This document shows, in pieces, positions 24,437-37,438 of a stretch of 64,000 nucleotides of DNA; within the stretch, counting starts at the first letter, position 1, and the number at the start of each line of letters is the position of its first letter. The notes beneath the pieces were generated by a model. That model saw only the letters and a list, made by a program, of their open reading frames with translations. It did not search any database and had not been told where the DNA came from. Source of the DNA: Pyxicephalus adspersus (lineage: Eukaryota; Chordata; Amphibia; Anura; Pyxicephalidae); assembly GCF_032062135.1 (NCBI RefSeq), contig NC_092858.1:121860646-121924645 (forward strand), given 5' to 3'. A program made the translations under genes and the position numbers.

Positions 24437-25560
24437 ACAATATTACTGTGTGCCACTGCCCAGGGCTGCAGAGTCTTTCTGGCATCTAGCAGTTGGCTCT
24501 CATATTTCTATAGTTATATAGCTATTCTCATGGCATCCTTTAGCAGTCAAGTGGACTTTGGCTTATTCATAGGAATAAATGGTGCACATGCACACAAAGA
24601 AGATGTTGTTGGTTGATCTCTGTGCTGAGAAGAAAGTCAAGCATTTGTCCATATAGGCAACATTTAGGCCCCATTCACTCTTGTGCACATGTTACCGTGT
24701 CAAATACCACAATGCATGGAAACGTATGTGACACTTGCGGGTTCATGCAGTGATTGGCTCCTGAATGGCTCCTGCAATGCACTTTGGCAAGGAACAGTTT
24801 CACAGTGGAGCCTGTCTCTTTTATTAGTGTTCTATCCTGTAGATAGAAGAAGCGAGGTGATTTAGACCCCTTTCACTTATAATGCCATAGCTGTGGCAAG
24901 GTAGAGTCCCTGCAGACTAGATAATGATTTTCCCCCCCAAAAAACCCCAAACAAGTAATTACACAACAAGAAGTTATTGTTTCTATGGCACCACAGTCCT
25001 TTTATTACAAAATCTTAAATACCCATTAAATAACAAGTAACAACGGCAATAAACATTGTCTTATCACAAATTACCTCTTTCTGGTTGCCGGTCCTCAAAG
25101 CCGCCCCCCCCAACTCACTAACACTTGGGATCTGCACCACCATGATATTAATTGCTCCCAGCTGCCTCATCACCCAGCTCAGGAATGATATCACCACTAC
25201 TTGCAGCCCAATCAAAACCACCTTTAACATGTTTCACCAACCATTCAGGAGACTCCACACCAAGGTAGATCTCCTTACTCCACAGAATACCACCCCCAAA
25301 GACATACTTCTCTCGACCTCACCCAAACACCAACCAATTTCCACTGAAGCAAACAACAACCAAAATTTAGGGCGGGAGGGTGGGGAACAACTTTTTTCTA
25401 CTCCTGTCCCAACAACAATTGTCACTCCCCTTTTGTTTTCAATTTATATAATTTTAACCCTTCTCTTAACTTCCATCTTCCTTTCCCTACTACCAACTTG
25501 ACATCTTCATAACCCTAGAGCCAAAATTAACTCTTTCTTGTCTGCTACCTGTCCCCCTAG
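24437..25560. other. Anonymous DNA including a pyrimidine-rich block
   Basis: At 25080-25560 the plus strand is C/A/T-rich, giving a 138-residue frame at 25085-25501 rich in Thr, Ser, Pro and Leu with no recognisable motif. On the minus strand an AATAAAAGGACTGTGGTGCC near 25004-24985 looks like a poly(A) signal followed by an R/U5-like piece, so an old minus-strand LTR element is possible. The evidence is weak. Confidence 0.3.
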
Positions 25561-28538
25561 TCATGCAGGTCTTCCACTCATCTCCCTCAACTCATTAGCT
25601 CCAGGCCTGACTTTACAGGCTATCATAGAATAAGGTGAAGCTTCTACATATGTCAACACGAGGGGCCTTCCTTTTGCAACATTGACCTCTAAAAAATGCT
25701 TGCATTTGCAAGAATTGTAATTAATTTGGCTAATTAAGTTAGATAGGTATAAAGTTTGCATTTGCAGTTTAGGGAATTTGTCAGATTTTCTTCAATTCCT
25801 GGCATAGTTTGATCCAGAGTAGTAAAGTTACCATATCTTTTGGTTACTTTCATATTCACACAGGAACATTGTTAGGGTATAGGGTCACTGATGCGTATTT
25901 GGGTCATAAAGACAGGGTGGTATATGGCCTAAAAGAAAGAATTTTCAAAGTGGAAGTTCAATGGTTAGGATTTCTGGGCTGGGTTTGGAAGGAACTGTTT
26001 TTAAAATGATAAACTTATGATGTCCCCTCATATTGATAATTCATGCTGGAGGAAATTATGTGGTGACATATCTTAGGCTTCAGTTTGTCAAAAATAAGAC
26101 ACTGTTTGCAAGTGTTTGTTGAGATGGTTCCTGGGTTTATTGATTCTTTGGTGTAAGATTGTGCCACACCTTTAGTGGTGTCTGGGTGTTCTGAGTGATC
26201 AACAGAAATTATTAAAACAGTGTCTTTATTTGTATGTATTGTATTTTATTGTATTTTAGAGACTAGGGTATGATTTTAAAAAAAGTGGGTAAGGAAAGCC
26301 CAGATGATGTATGATCTCTGGGGGGGGGGGGCATGATGTCTGGCTATTTCACACAGAATTATCAACAGAACTGGGATAAAAACAATAAAGCAATAGCTGT
26401 TTATTTGTTGCATGGGAGGCATTGTAGTGCAGCAAAAGTTGCCTAAAATTGTACATAGGACTTTTAATGATAAAAAATTACATTTAAAGCAAAAGATGGC
26501 AAATATTTGGTAAATATTTTTAATTCTGAACAGATCCATTCCGGGTTTGATGCATCACGGTTCACTAAAATACATTTTGCCCTTTCTTTTTTGTAATTAA
26601 AAGTTTTAAAAATCAGAAGCATTTTTCCTATAGCATATATTTCTAAAATCCCTAAAATAAATTAGTCTAGTAACAAGGTTATACTTTCTGCTATGCATCG
26701 TGTGTAATTATGTGTGCCAATTAAGATGAGCATTTTTCTTCCACGTGGCCAGTGTTGGTCAGCAGCATGAATATAAATGCTGAAATGCCTCTAGTTCATC
26801 ATTTCACAATCTAATTACTGGTGAGCGGGGCCAGAGATGAGAAGAAAAAAATATTGAGTTTTCTATTGACTGACGTACTATTTGCCTGCCATCAATGTAC
26901 TGCTAAGATTAGACATTAATCCTCAAGGGAGTGAAAGTTTCTTATGCCTTGTCGTCTAATCAAATATTTTCCAAATTATTCATGTATTTCTGCATTTTAA
27001 TAAAGTACTTTGCTGCTGCTGATTGCAAAAAGAAAGTAAAAGCCTCATCTATGGAGGAAAATATCCAAATCTTCGGAAGTTTACACTTAGTTTGTAATCC
27101 TTGTAACCTAGTGTATAATATGAACAATTTTTGTATAGATAATTTAGAAGGTATTGGCAAATGCATTTTAAACTCTCAACCTTTGTGACCCTACGCTTGG
27201 CACACTGTTGTAGAAATAGGGGTCACCTTTGTGCAAAACCCTGCTCAGATGTGCCATGAACTATGATATTAAAGTGGCAGCACTTTAACAAAAGTAAACA
27301 TAAAGCCAACAATGGACAATAGTATAGGTAGAGGGGAATGAGATTTGCCCAGGACATGGAATAGCCACAAATATTCTTGTGGCACTTAAATGTCAGACAA
27401 CATAAATCAATTTAGGGACTGTCCTTCTCAGCACATTGTGTGCAATGTAAAAATAATCAATCACTTATAATCAATCACTTTGCAGTAGAAAGGGAATTAT
27501 CTTTTAAACATCAAATTTCCGGTGAGAGAGTTTCATCATCCCACTGACACCACATAGTTCTGTTGATTTCTAATGTTCATTCTTAGCCATTTGTTAAACC
27601 TCACACTAAACAGTTATAACTATGTGGCCAACATTTTGTTATATGAATCCAAGGAAAGAGAGTGAGGTTCTGAAAAATTGAAATTTGTATTTTTCCAATG
27701 AGCCAAACATACAGGTATAGTACAACTCGGGAAATCCTGTCATCCCCTGGTGATCTACAATACTTTTCAATGACATGTACAGGGTAGCTCAGCAGCTCAA
27801 AAAAAGAAACACCAGAATCAGCAAAAAGTTTTGATAAATGTGATTTTGCATCTCAATTTTGGGACGTATTGATAAAGTAGTGAATCTGCCATTCAGAAGA
27901 CCAGGAGTCAGTTTATAAGAAAAATGCCAATTTATGTTAAAAAATAAAGATCAGTAACAAGCTGTTTTGTATTTCTAAGGCCGTTCTGGGAAATACTGAA
28001 CTGTTTTACTCAAAAGAACTGAATACCTATGTTATTTCCATAGTTAGGGTAATTGAATTGTATTGTGTAAGTAAAAAAGTATTTTTGAAAAAAATATTTT
28101 CCCATAAAATCTGCTTACCAATAAATACTAGTAAAAGTTGATTCTTGAGCTATAATTGTCTGAACACGTACCATTTTTTTTTCAAAGCAAATTTAGGAAT
28201 ACAAAACACGATTGTATCTTAGCATGTGCTTTTTCCTGTTCCTAAATGTATAATCTTTACATGTCAGCTTCAGCTGAAAATTCTGTCAATAAATCTACAG
28301 ACATCTGATATTTTTTTGTGCTAAAACTGATGACACAATACTTTTTAAGGATTGCAAATATTTTAAACTCTTTTTCCATCATGGGTTCATGACTATATTA
28401 TAATCATAAAGGATAATTTACTAAAAAAAGTAGAAATAGTTTGCTTTGACAATTGAAATTTTTGCTTACTCACTCAATAAATGTGTGTTCACTTAATTTA
28501 TCCAGTAAAGTGTAAAGTGTTTTTTATATAGCATATAG

Positions 28539-28594
<56 letters not shown>

Positions 28595-31500
28595 ATAAGG
28601 TTGACACTGGTTAACATACTTAATAATTTTAATGTGTAAATAAATGTGTGCGAGTAGGAATGTTTCTTCACCCATAATGCACTTTCAACTACACTTTATT
28701 AGCTTACCAAGCATATAATTAAAGCATATTAAAAATGTTTAAAAGTATAGAAAAGTAATAAAGATAATTTTATTTTAGCTTTCTTCTTAGGATATATGTA
28801 TGGGTAGGACAGGATACATTAATGCCTACAATATACCGAAGGGATGTTTAAATACAGTATACTGGTAAAGCAAAGGAAATACATATATCAGACCTACCAA
28901 ATTTTTTTTTAAAGCAGCCAAGAAAAGGACACAAGCAGAAAGAATGGAAAAAGTAGCTTCTCTGTGGTGCCATAGGATCTCCCTGAAAAAGACAGTTGGA
29001 GATATCGAAATGCATCAATAGCGATACTGTGGTCCATGTGACATCACCTATGGAAAAAAACTTGCCCCAAGCAGCAACTGTGGAAATATTACTGCACCAC
29101 TTCAGCTATTATCAGCTGGAAGCTCAACAATAAAAATAGTTTTATTTCCCATCATTGAATAATATATTTCCCAGCTATCATTGGTACTATCAATACTGAC
29201 CTTTGGGTTTACAAGTAGGATTTTTAACGTTTGGAAATGAGTAGTGATGTACTGCAGTTATTGCAGGACAAAAAGAACAGCTTATATGACAGTATAAAGA
29301 ATATGAGAAAGTTTACAGCTGTTTTATGGTAAACTAGTATATGTACAAACTAGGAATCTGATGCATTTAAGGTAAATACTGACTGATTTGTATTATGTTC
29401 AAGTCTACCTTGGTTCTTTATTGGTACCTAATAAAATTAAATTGAATTTATGGGAGGTCTCATCAACAAAGATGAAAACTTAAGATCAAAACAATCTTGA
29501 TATCTGATAGGAGAGTCAAAATTTGCATATACATTTTAACATTTAAACTGAATTTATACAGAAAAAGCATATTGGAGAAAATGTAAATAGCCACATGGAA
29601 TAAAATACATTCACCTTTTCAGCATCCAGTCATGTCTAAAGATAGTCTAAGCTGTCTGCTGTATAAGTGTCAAATCAGAGTTTATTACTGCTCAAAATTT
29701 GAGAACTGAAGAAGTTCCATTTTTATCTTGCAGATCTGAATTCACAGTTTATTTTTATAAAAACTTTAATATGTAAATGCAAGTATCATAAATTCCACAA
29801 AAAAAATCAAAATAAAAAATATCTCCAAGTCAATTAAAATAATTAAAAGTATTTTAGTAAACATCATTTTAAATGAATACTTGCTTTCAGTAACTTTCTA
29901 AAACTCAACAAATTAAAGCAAGAATGTTCAGTGCCATTGTTCTAGCAAGATAGAATACCATTGGTAATATAAAAATAGAGTGGTCCTGTTTAGGAAAATG
30001 ACTTGACACATAGCTGTAATATATGCTATATCTATTCTACAGTGCAAGTAGTGTATACCTTTAAAGCTTGCTCACATAGGTACTGTATGAAGATTATCTG
30101 TGTCATAATATTGATTTGCCTGCTGGCATTGTAAATTCCTTTGGGAACAGTAAAGCAAATCCATATACAAATATGGCCCGAACCTTTTATACAATGTAGT
30201 TCTGTATGCCTACTCTTAGACATCTCTAATATGCTTACTCTTAGACATCTCTTCTTGTATGCGATATGTATTGTTAATCTTTCCTCTTAGTTTGTAAAAA
30301 TGTGATTATTAAATTTTTTTTCATTATTTATTTTCATATCCCAAATCGCCTATTGTAAAAGTTGTACTACATTATCTGTATTGATTTTTATTGTTGCTTC
30401 TGGGGTAATGTGCTTTTTGCATCCAGAAAAGGTGCCAAATGTGAAAGTGGCAGAATTTACCATATACTGCCTGCAGGAACTATAGGATTTAATGTCCCTC
30501 TAGTGTGCTTCCCCTTTGGTTCAACCTATGGTTCCTCTGTTACAATGTTTGTAGTGGGTCATGCTGCACAGGATTAGTATAACATTCTATCTTTGTTAAA
30601 GCCATGGGATCTTTCCCCATTTCAGACACTGCTTACCTATTTGTCCTCTGGGTCCTCCTACTGTCATTATTATTCAGCCTTTACCTGGATTCTGATATCC
30701 GTATTTCTCCGGTTCCGGTTCCAGTGTCCACAATGGCAGCACAAGAGAATGAAACGCACTCTTATTTTGACCTTTCAGTAACACTCTTCCGGTCATAGGG
30801 CAAATCTTACTCATCTCACTGCATCTGTGGAGGGGCAGCATTGTCACCTGAGGACCAGAAATGAATTAAGGCTACAAATACCTACTCCTCCTAACCTTAG
30901 AGTAATAAGCAGGGTAGGCCTTGAAAAGGCTGTTATCACTGATCAAGAGGTAATTCTTGCTGCACTTTTCAAACAGATATAACAAAACAGTTTTAAAGGT
31001 ATATTTTAGATAACATAAGGGCAGTTCATTGTTAAGGTTTTCATACATTTTGCTGTTTGCCATGGTAATAGTTGGTGACTGAAAAATACTGTGATGAATC
31101 ACATTTTTTTCTTTTGCAAAGTAGTAAAAGTTTAGCTTTTTCAACATAACCCCTATCACATTCTAAATGCTAATTAATTAAGTAGAGTTCTTTAGTTATA
31201 CAGTTATATCCTTTTGCATTGTAATAATTAGCAATTATTTTTACCCATACATCTGAATGCAAGGTAGGAGGGAGCTGCCAGCATTGTATGTAAGATGCAT
31301 ATGAAATGAATAAATCCCATAGTCTGGTAGTGGATAGTACTATTTAACTAGAATTATTATGTGCCTTCATTACACTATAGATACCCTACATTATATTTAC
31401 AAAATCAATGCTTTATGGTCATGCCGCATGATATCATATTTAGATGTATACTTTATTTAGCACTGCTAGAAATGGGGTTGCTTTTGGGTGAGAAGTACCT

Positions 31501-34500
31501 TATTTGTAGGTGTTGGAGGAGCTTGTACCTGTTAGTTACCCTCAAAGAATCAAAGAATAAAAAAGGAACTTCTTTTATTTTTGTCTTTCAGATGATAAAC
31601 AGTTAGATTTTAGTCATAAAATATGTAAACACGAGTATTAGGTTATTCCTGGGCCACCCAACTATATTCCTGAGTTTAGATTTTAATTAGAATACTTTAC
31701 TGGAGCACAAAGTTCACATGGGGACAGTTTAGGATTGTGTTGGAGAAATGTGTGCCAATAAACCCCTATTAAATGAGAGGAGGTTTCTGGGCAAATGACA
31801 TTTTTGCATTGGGACCTTAAAATGTAGGCCTCCAGCATGAATTTTTAGTACACAGCCTTTGCTAAGGAAAAAAATAAAAAATACACTAAATTATAAACCA
31901 TATTGCTTTAGTCTCTATAGAGTTTCAGCATCAGTGCTATAGAGGTATTTGTATACATTTCTGAAGATAAATTACTTGAAGTCTCCCTATCTGTAGCTTA
32001 TACTCCACTGAAATCATACGTGGCACTATACATGCTCATAAAAATAATCATGCTATATTGATGCTCACAGGACTAAATCATAGTATAACCAAGAAGATCT
32101 GATAAATATAAATGAGAAAGCATAAGTCTCAGTGGTAATAAAATAGTAGCAAGTTTCAAGGACTACAAAATATTATTATTTTTTTTTTACAGCAACAGTA
32201 GATGCATTTAGTTACACTTGACAACAATACAGATATTATACTTCAAATCTATGCAAATAACACATTTACAGTTCAAAAGTATCATATTCTCAGTAAATCT
32301 ATTCACTTTTACTTTTATATGATATCAAAAAATTACTGAACTAACCCTTTCTTGTAATCTGTAGACCACAGTAAGACCCCCTGTAGGGAAAAGAGAAAGT
32401 TCAAATGCTAGTTCACACACCTATCCCCCAGTCAGGTAACCAAGGAATAGATTAAAAAAATAGGATTTTCACGAAAATTCATACAGGATGTAGAATATTT
32501 GTATAAAAATGCTTTGTAACAACGTTCTTTTGTAATACGTTGCAAATCTATGCAAATAAATATCACACAACATAAATGGCTAATAGAAGCAAGAAAGTTT
32601 TTATAATTGTTCTTAAATTGGGCAAGGATGGGTCGCTATGTAACTGCATGTATCCCCACAACAATATTCCTTTAATGTATAAAGGACATGGAAAACACCC
32701 TATTATCTGTAGGAATTTTAGCCACAGCATATCAAAATTTTGTAACCATAAATTGTGTGCTATTTAAAACAATTACAAAATAAAATTTTAGGGTTTTATT
32801 AAAATTAGGCCATTGACAGTGCCGCACACATTATATACCATAACCACCAATACCAGCCACTGATCTTAGCAGCTTGGTGCAAGCTCTCATAAACCCCATT
32901 GTGTTATATTTTTTAATCTTCCCCGTCTGTAAGAATTTAACCTCTAAAAAATGCTATGATCCCCAAACACTAGTTTCATAACTCATTGAATTACTCATTG
33001 ACTTTAAAGAGGCTTTTATTCACCATCTTGATTTTTTTGCCACTGTAAAGGACCTGCTACAGCAGTCATCTAACACCTAATGCCCCGTCAGCAACCATAG
33101 GCCTTATATAGGTCATCCTGTGTACCATATAAAATATCTAAACATAAAAAACACTTCACCTAAATGTACATCTTCATCCCTAAAATGCCCAAGCATGACT
33201 TCAAGCAACTTTTCCTTAATTACATCTCCCTTGCAACGATATCTTTAGCTATTGCTTTTTTTTCTAGTTCTGATAATTTTGTAGGAAAAAGCTGAACATC
33301 ATGTACAATGCAATAAGCTCAGGAATAGCTTTGCAAACTCACAAAAATGCCTTTATTCCTTTGATCAACTGAATCATAGAATAATTTCCCAAACTTTTGC
33401 AGCAGTTGCTCCCAGTGCATTTAAAGGGAAACAAAACAACCTGTCCTTGGATGTATCCTTGCAAAATAATAATAGATGTTATTGGTCATAAAACATAGTT
33501 AGGAATCCTTTAATGTTTCAAAGTTACACTTTTATCTAATTGATCAGTTTTGGAATTGAACATAAATAAAGCCTATTGCTAACTAAACAGACATCAATAA
33601 TGTAATTTCAATGTTCCCTATTTCTTAATAAACACTGATAATCCTTCAGAAGAGCTGCCAGAAGTCCTAGGAAAGTTTTGGCCAAGAACCTCTTGAAACG
33701 GAAGTTATTCCACCTTCAGGCCCGAGAACATATTTTGGTTTTGGTGCTAACATAACCCTCATCTGTATTGCAATGTCCTTGTGATCTACGGAGCGTGAAA
33801 TGTCTAAATTGTACATTATAATGCAACCAAGCATTCACATCATAAGTTTTGTATTCTTCTAGAATTTTATTTAAAAACCAAAACAGTGCAGAGCACTGGT
33901 CTGGAGTTTTTTCACCTATGATACTCTCCAGGAGAGCAAAGGCTTATAGCCAGCTGGTAAAAGTACAAAGTATGAGCCTTTGGTAGATCATAAAATTGTT
34001 GACCCTGTAGGAAGACAGTATACTGAACAATATTCCCTTCTTACAGACAAAGATACATTAAAAGGTTTCACTCCCGACCAGTCGCAGTCCACCTATGAGT
34101 ATAGGCAGCCACCCTCTCTTCCCTTATGGTAGAATTATTGTCCTTAGATTTGCTGTGCACAAAACTGACCTGTTCCAAGGACCTCCATTCACCGATACGT
34201 CTGCCCCGACCACCACTCACTGATGTTAACCCACTCTCTGGTTTGACAGTGTTTGAGCCTGTGCCTATTCCTCTGTAACTCTGAAGGTTGACAAGTTTTT
34301 GCTGTCACTTGCATTCCTCAAGGAAGCAAAGGAAAAAAAGGCTCAACTTGCATTGAATACACCCCTCCTACTGACAATTGCAGTACCTGCATACCCTATA
34401 TCACCCCATCAGTACCCTGTTTCCCTGAAATGACATGTGATGGAAGATTCCACCATTCCATTGCTTCTGTGTCTCCAACAAGATACTGGTGAAAGAGAAA

Positions 34501-36120
34501 GGCTCAGCCATTATGACTGTCCCCTGCTGGAGCATGGTGGATACCTCTCCCACATTAAACCTTCAAACTCCCAGTGGACTACATCCCCACAATTGCATCT
34601 GCCTGCACATGGAACCCATCTAGTTACTGCTCTAGCATTGCCAACCCATAACTCTACCACACTATAACAGTAAAAGATATCCCCTTAGAATATCCACCAA
34701 ATTAAATGTAATAAATTTGGATGGAGGGGTATTAAAGCCTAACAACTTACTTAGATGATGTTCCCACTCTTTCTTCTTACATAGCTTATTGGTGTCTTAG
34801 TGTTTTCTTCTTGCTACCTTTATTTTCTCTTAAATTGTAACCAAATAATACAATTTTGATTCACAAAACAGAATCCTCACATCTGGCAGCTGTGATACAA
34901 TGCACGCAGTTCTGTGCAAACTTTTACAAATAAGATTTCACAATATGTGAAATGTCTCCCACAAACATTTATATTGTTTTTGGCATTTTAGTGTCATAGT
35001 AAAGACATAATAACACCTGCTACATACATCTGTAGTATTTCCGCTGAAAATAAAAAACAAATCAAACCAAACATGACAGCACAATATGGATTATGGAAGT
35101 AAAGGAAGGCAATGCCAATGTAGAAGTTAGAAAGTTTAAGATATGAAACTTTAGTTGAAATCGCCAACTGTGAATGTTTCTCAGGCATAGGCTTGTTCCA
35201 CTTTCATCCCCTGCATCGCTAAGGAATAACACAGGAAAGTAAATTGCAGGCATAGCATGAACTCAATGCCATGCAGAGGACCAGAGCATCCTGAAGGAAT
35301 GATTTAGATAAGTATCTAGAGACAAGCTTGTGGAAAAATAGCCAGAAAAAAAACTATACATTGTTAATATTTGCTTCCACAAAAAAAGCGTTTATTTTTA
35401 ACAGAAGAAGATTCAACAGAGGTCTAGCGTGTACCTTCAAGACAATATCTGCTGATCTAAAGTTTTATGCTTTTTTATGTGAACCACAAATTGCCAACCC
35501 TCTTTGTAACTGACATTAGAAGAAGGGCAAGTAATTTTATTACAAATCAAGAAAGCTAGTTTACGAACCAGCATGGGCACATTTAGCCCCTTTTTTTTTC
35601 TTGTGGAGCTGCCATAGGTAGATGCTAACATGTATCTTCACCTGAGTGGTTGCAGTAGGCAGCGGTTTCTGGCATGAGGAAGTGGTAAACGCTCATTGCC
35701 TTGTGAAACTTGCTTTATGGATTAAAAGGTGATTTTTACACACATAAACAAAAAACATATAGAAGATTTTTCATAAAAGGTGATACACAGTGGGGTTGCT
35801 TTACTGTGAGTATTGGCTAGACCAAGCCCACACATCTATGGCAGAAGCTTTACTGTGCTGCTTGTCTGATCAATGGCGTCATCTCTTTGGGCTGCATTGA
35901 TAAAACAGGGAATCTGACATTTCCCCAAATATTCCCCTATTGGAATCAAATATTGCCATTTAAACACATGGACCTGGAAGATTCCCATAGTGGAATGTTT
36001 GAGGGAGTGTCCAATTCCTTGTATTATATTTATTTTTATGTAAGATATTTTTACAAAAACAGGGAAAAATTCCTGTTGTTCCTGTTGATTCGTACTAACT
36101 CAAATATTTGAGTACTACTA
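25561..36120. other. Long anonymous stretch, mostly single-copy-looking
   Basis: Over 10 kb contain only small recognisable items: a G10-11 tract near 26320-26330, an (AT)n tract at 28541-28591 and a weak hammerhead-like motif near 28983-29010. No open frame resembles a known protein. The frame at 30362-30577 and those near 34437-34667 were read and show no domain. The segment at 26690-26950 is rich in ATTA-type cores (see findings). Confidence 0.4.
28541..28591. repeat. (AT)n microsatellite
   Basis: About 25 uninterrupted AT units. Confidence 0.95.
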
Positions 36121-36833
36121 CCGTGTTTCCCCGAAAATAAGACCTACCCCGAAAGTAAGCCCTAGCATGCTAATCATGCAAGGGTGAAATATAAGCCCTC
36201 CCCCGAAAGTAAGCCCTATTGGCTTCTTGGGAGGGTGTGGTCACGTGGTACACGGAGGGATACCAAGAGGAAGGAGGAAGCAGAGAGAGAGAGAGCAGGA
36301 GATTTCAAAAGCACTGGAGCAAGGGGTGAAGAAATTGCAGGGTTAATTAACCTACAGTACTCTGGTGTGACACTAGCACTAAGAGGTTGGTGGATTCTCT
36401 TTTCAAAAGGTCCTTGCTGGTATTTCATTCATTAGCAGCAATGCATATTTATTAATTGATTTTTTTTTTGCTTTTACTCAGATTTAACATGTAACTCTGT
36501 GAGTCACATGTTAATTGTCAGCACATTTTCTTGTTATGTTGCACTTGTTTGCTTATGAAGCTGTGTTTTTTTCATTACTCATTTATGTCAATTCTTATTC
36601 ATGACTTCTTGTATATAACAGAAGAAATCTGTGATTTTGACAGGTCACAGGTAACACAGAGGTATCTTTCTATAGTAATATTGGTTGCAGGTTTTGGTAA
36701 ATACAGATTTTTGTACATGAATAAATATAGATTTTTTGTGAGAAAAATAAGACATCCCCTGAAAATAGGCCCTAATGAGATTTTCAGAGGTAAAATAAAT
36801 ATAAGACACTGTCTTATTTTCGGGGAAACACGG
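36121..36833. mobile_element. TA-flanked inverted-repeat DNA element
   Basis: Left end CCGTGTTTCCCCGAAAATAA and right end TTATTTTCGGGGAAACACGG are perfect inverted repeats over at least 20 bp, flanked on both sides by TA (36119-36120 and 36834-36835). The terminal AAGACC and AAGTAAGCCCT motifs recur several times just inside the left end. The 713-bp interior has no transposase. Ends of this CCGTGTTTCCCCGAAAATAAGAC type occur in many vertebrate genomes. A TA target is typical of Tc1/mariner-like elements, but the superfamily is inferred. Confidence 0.88.
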
Positions 36834-36925
36834 TAATTTATCCAAATTCTTCTTCGAACACATTCTCCCCAGGTTTCTGGTCAGTGTTTTGCAAAATCTC
36901 CACATATTATCATTACCCAGATGCA

Positions 36926-37093
36926 TTAACCTCCCGAGTGGTAAGCCGGAGTGTGACTTGAACATGATCTTGTGTTTGAAACTTTATTAGACTCATACTT
37001 TTATTTTTTACTGTAAACTAAATTTTCATGAAATACAATGTACTGCTTTTAGACACATAAATTCAGAAAGAAATGAACCGCCCAGGAGGTTAA
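36926..37093. mobile_element. Small TTAA-flanked element
   Basis: TTAACCTCCCGAGTGGTAAG on the left and CCGCCCAGGAGGTTAA on the right are imperfect inverted repeats with a TTAA at each edge. At 168 bp it is a non-autonomous member of the same group as 24334-24436. The interior includes GAGTGTGACTTG, the interior motif also seen in the 5816-6346 element. Confidence 0.78.
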
Positions 37094-37438
37094 CAGCAAA
37101 AAGACGCTGCTTTTGTCAAGAACAATGGGAACAGCTGATCAAGTTCATACTCAAAACCACTGAATATTATTATATATTATTATATTATAATAGTATTATG
37201 TCTTTAATAGAGCCCTTTAGGGTCTATTTTAAGTCTATGGGTCTCCCTCAACACAACTCCCAAAACAAATCTAAAACTTTTATGTAGAGAATTGTATAAT
37301 AGTATACGTTTAGAGTAACAAGTCACAAAAGGCCTGGTCATTATTCTATGCTATCATTTACTGCAAGATATTTATTTTCAGAAACTGGGAAATTCAATGT
37401 GTAATTGTTGCATATTGTTTTTAGTGAAGTAACACACA

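Noticed and set aside
24663..24900. Possible MITE with GGCCCCATTCACTC and GACCCCTTTCACTT words
   Set aside because: The two words are in direct, not inverted, orientation and no ends or target duplication could be defined.
25085..25501. 138-residue plus-strand frame
   Set aside because: Thr/Ser/Pro-rich translation of a pyrimidine-rich block; no motif, no matching splice or promoter context.
26320..26330. G-run as a G-quadruplex
   Set aside because: A single G tract without further G tracts nearby; a simple homopolymer is enough.
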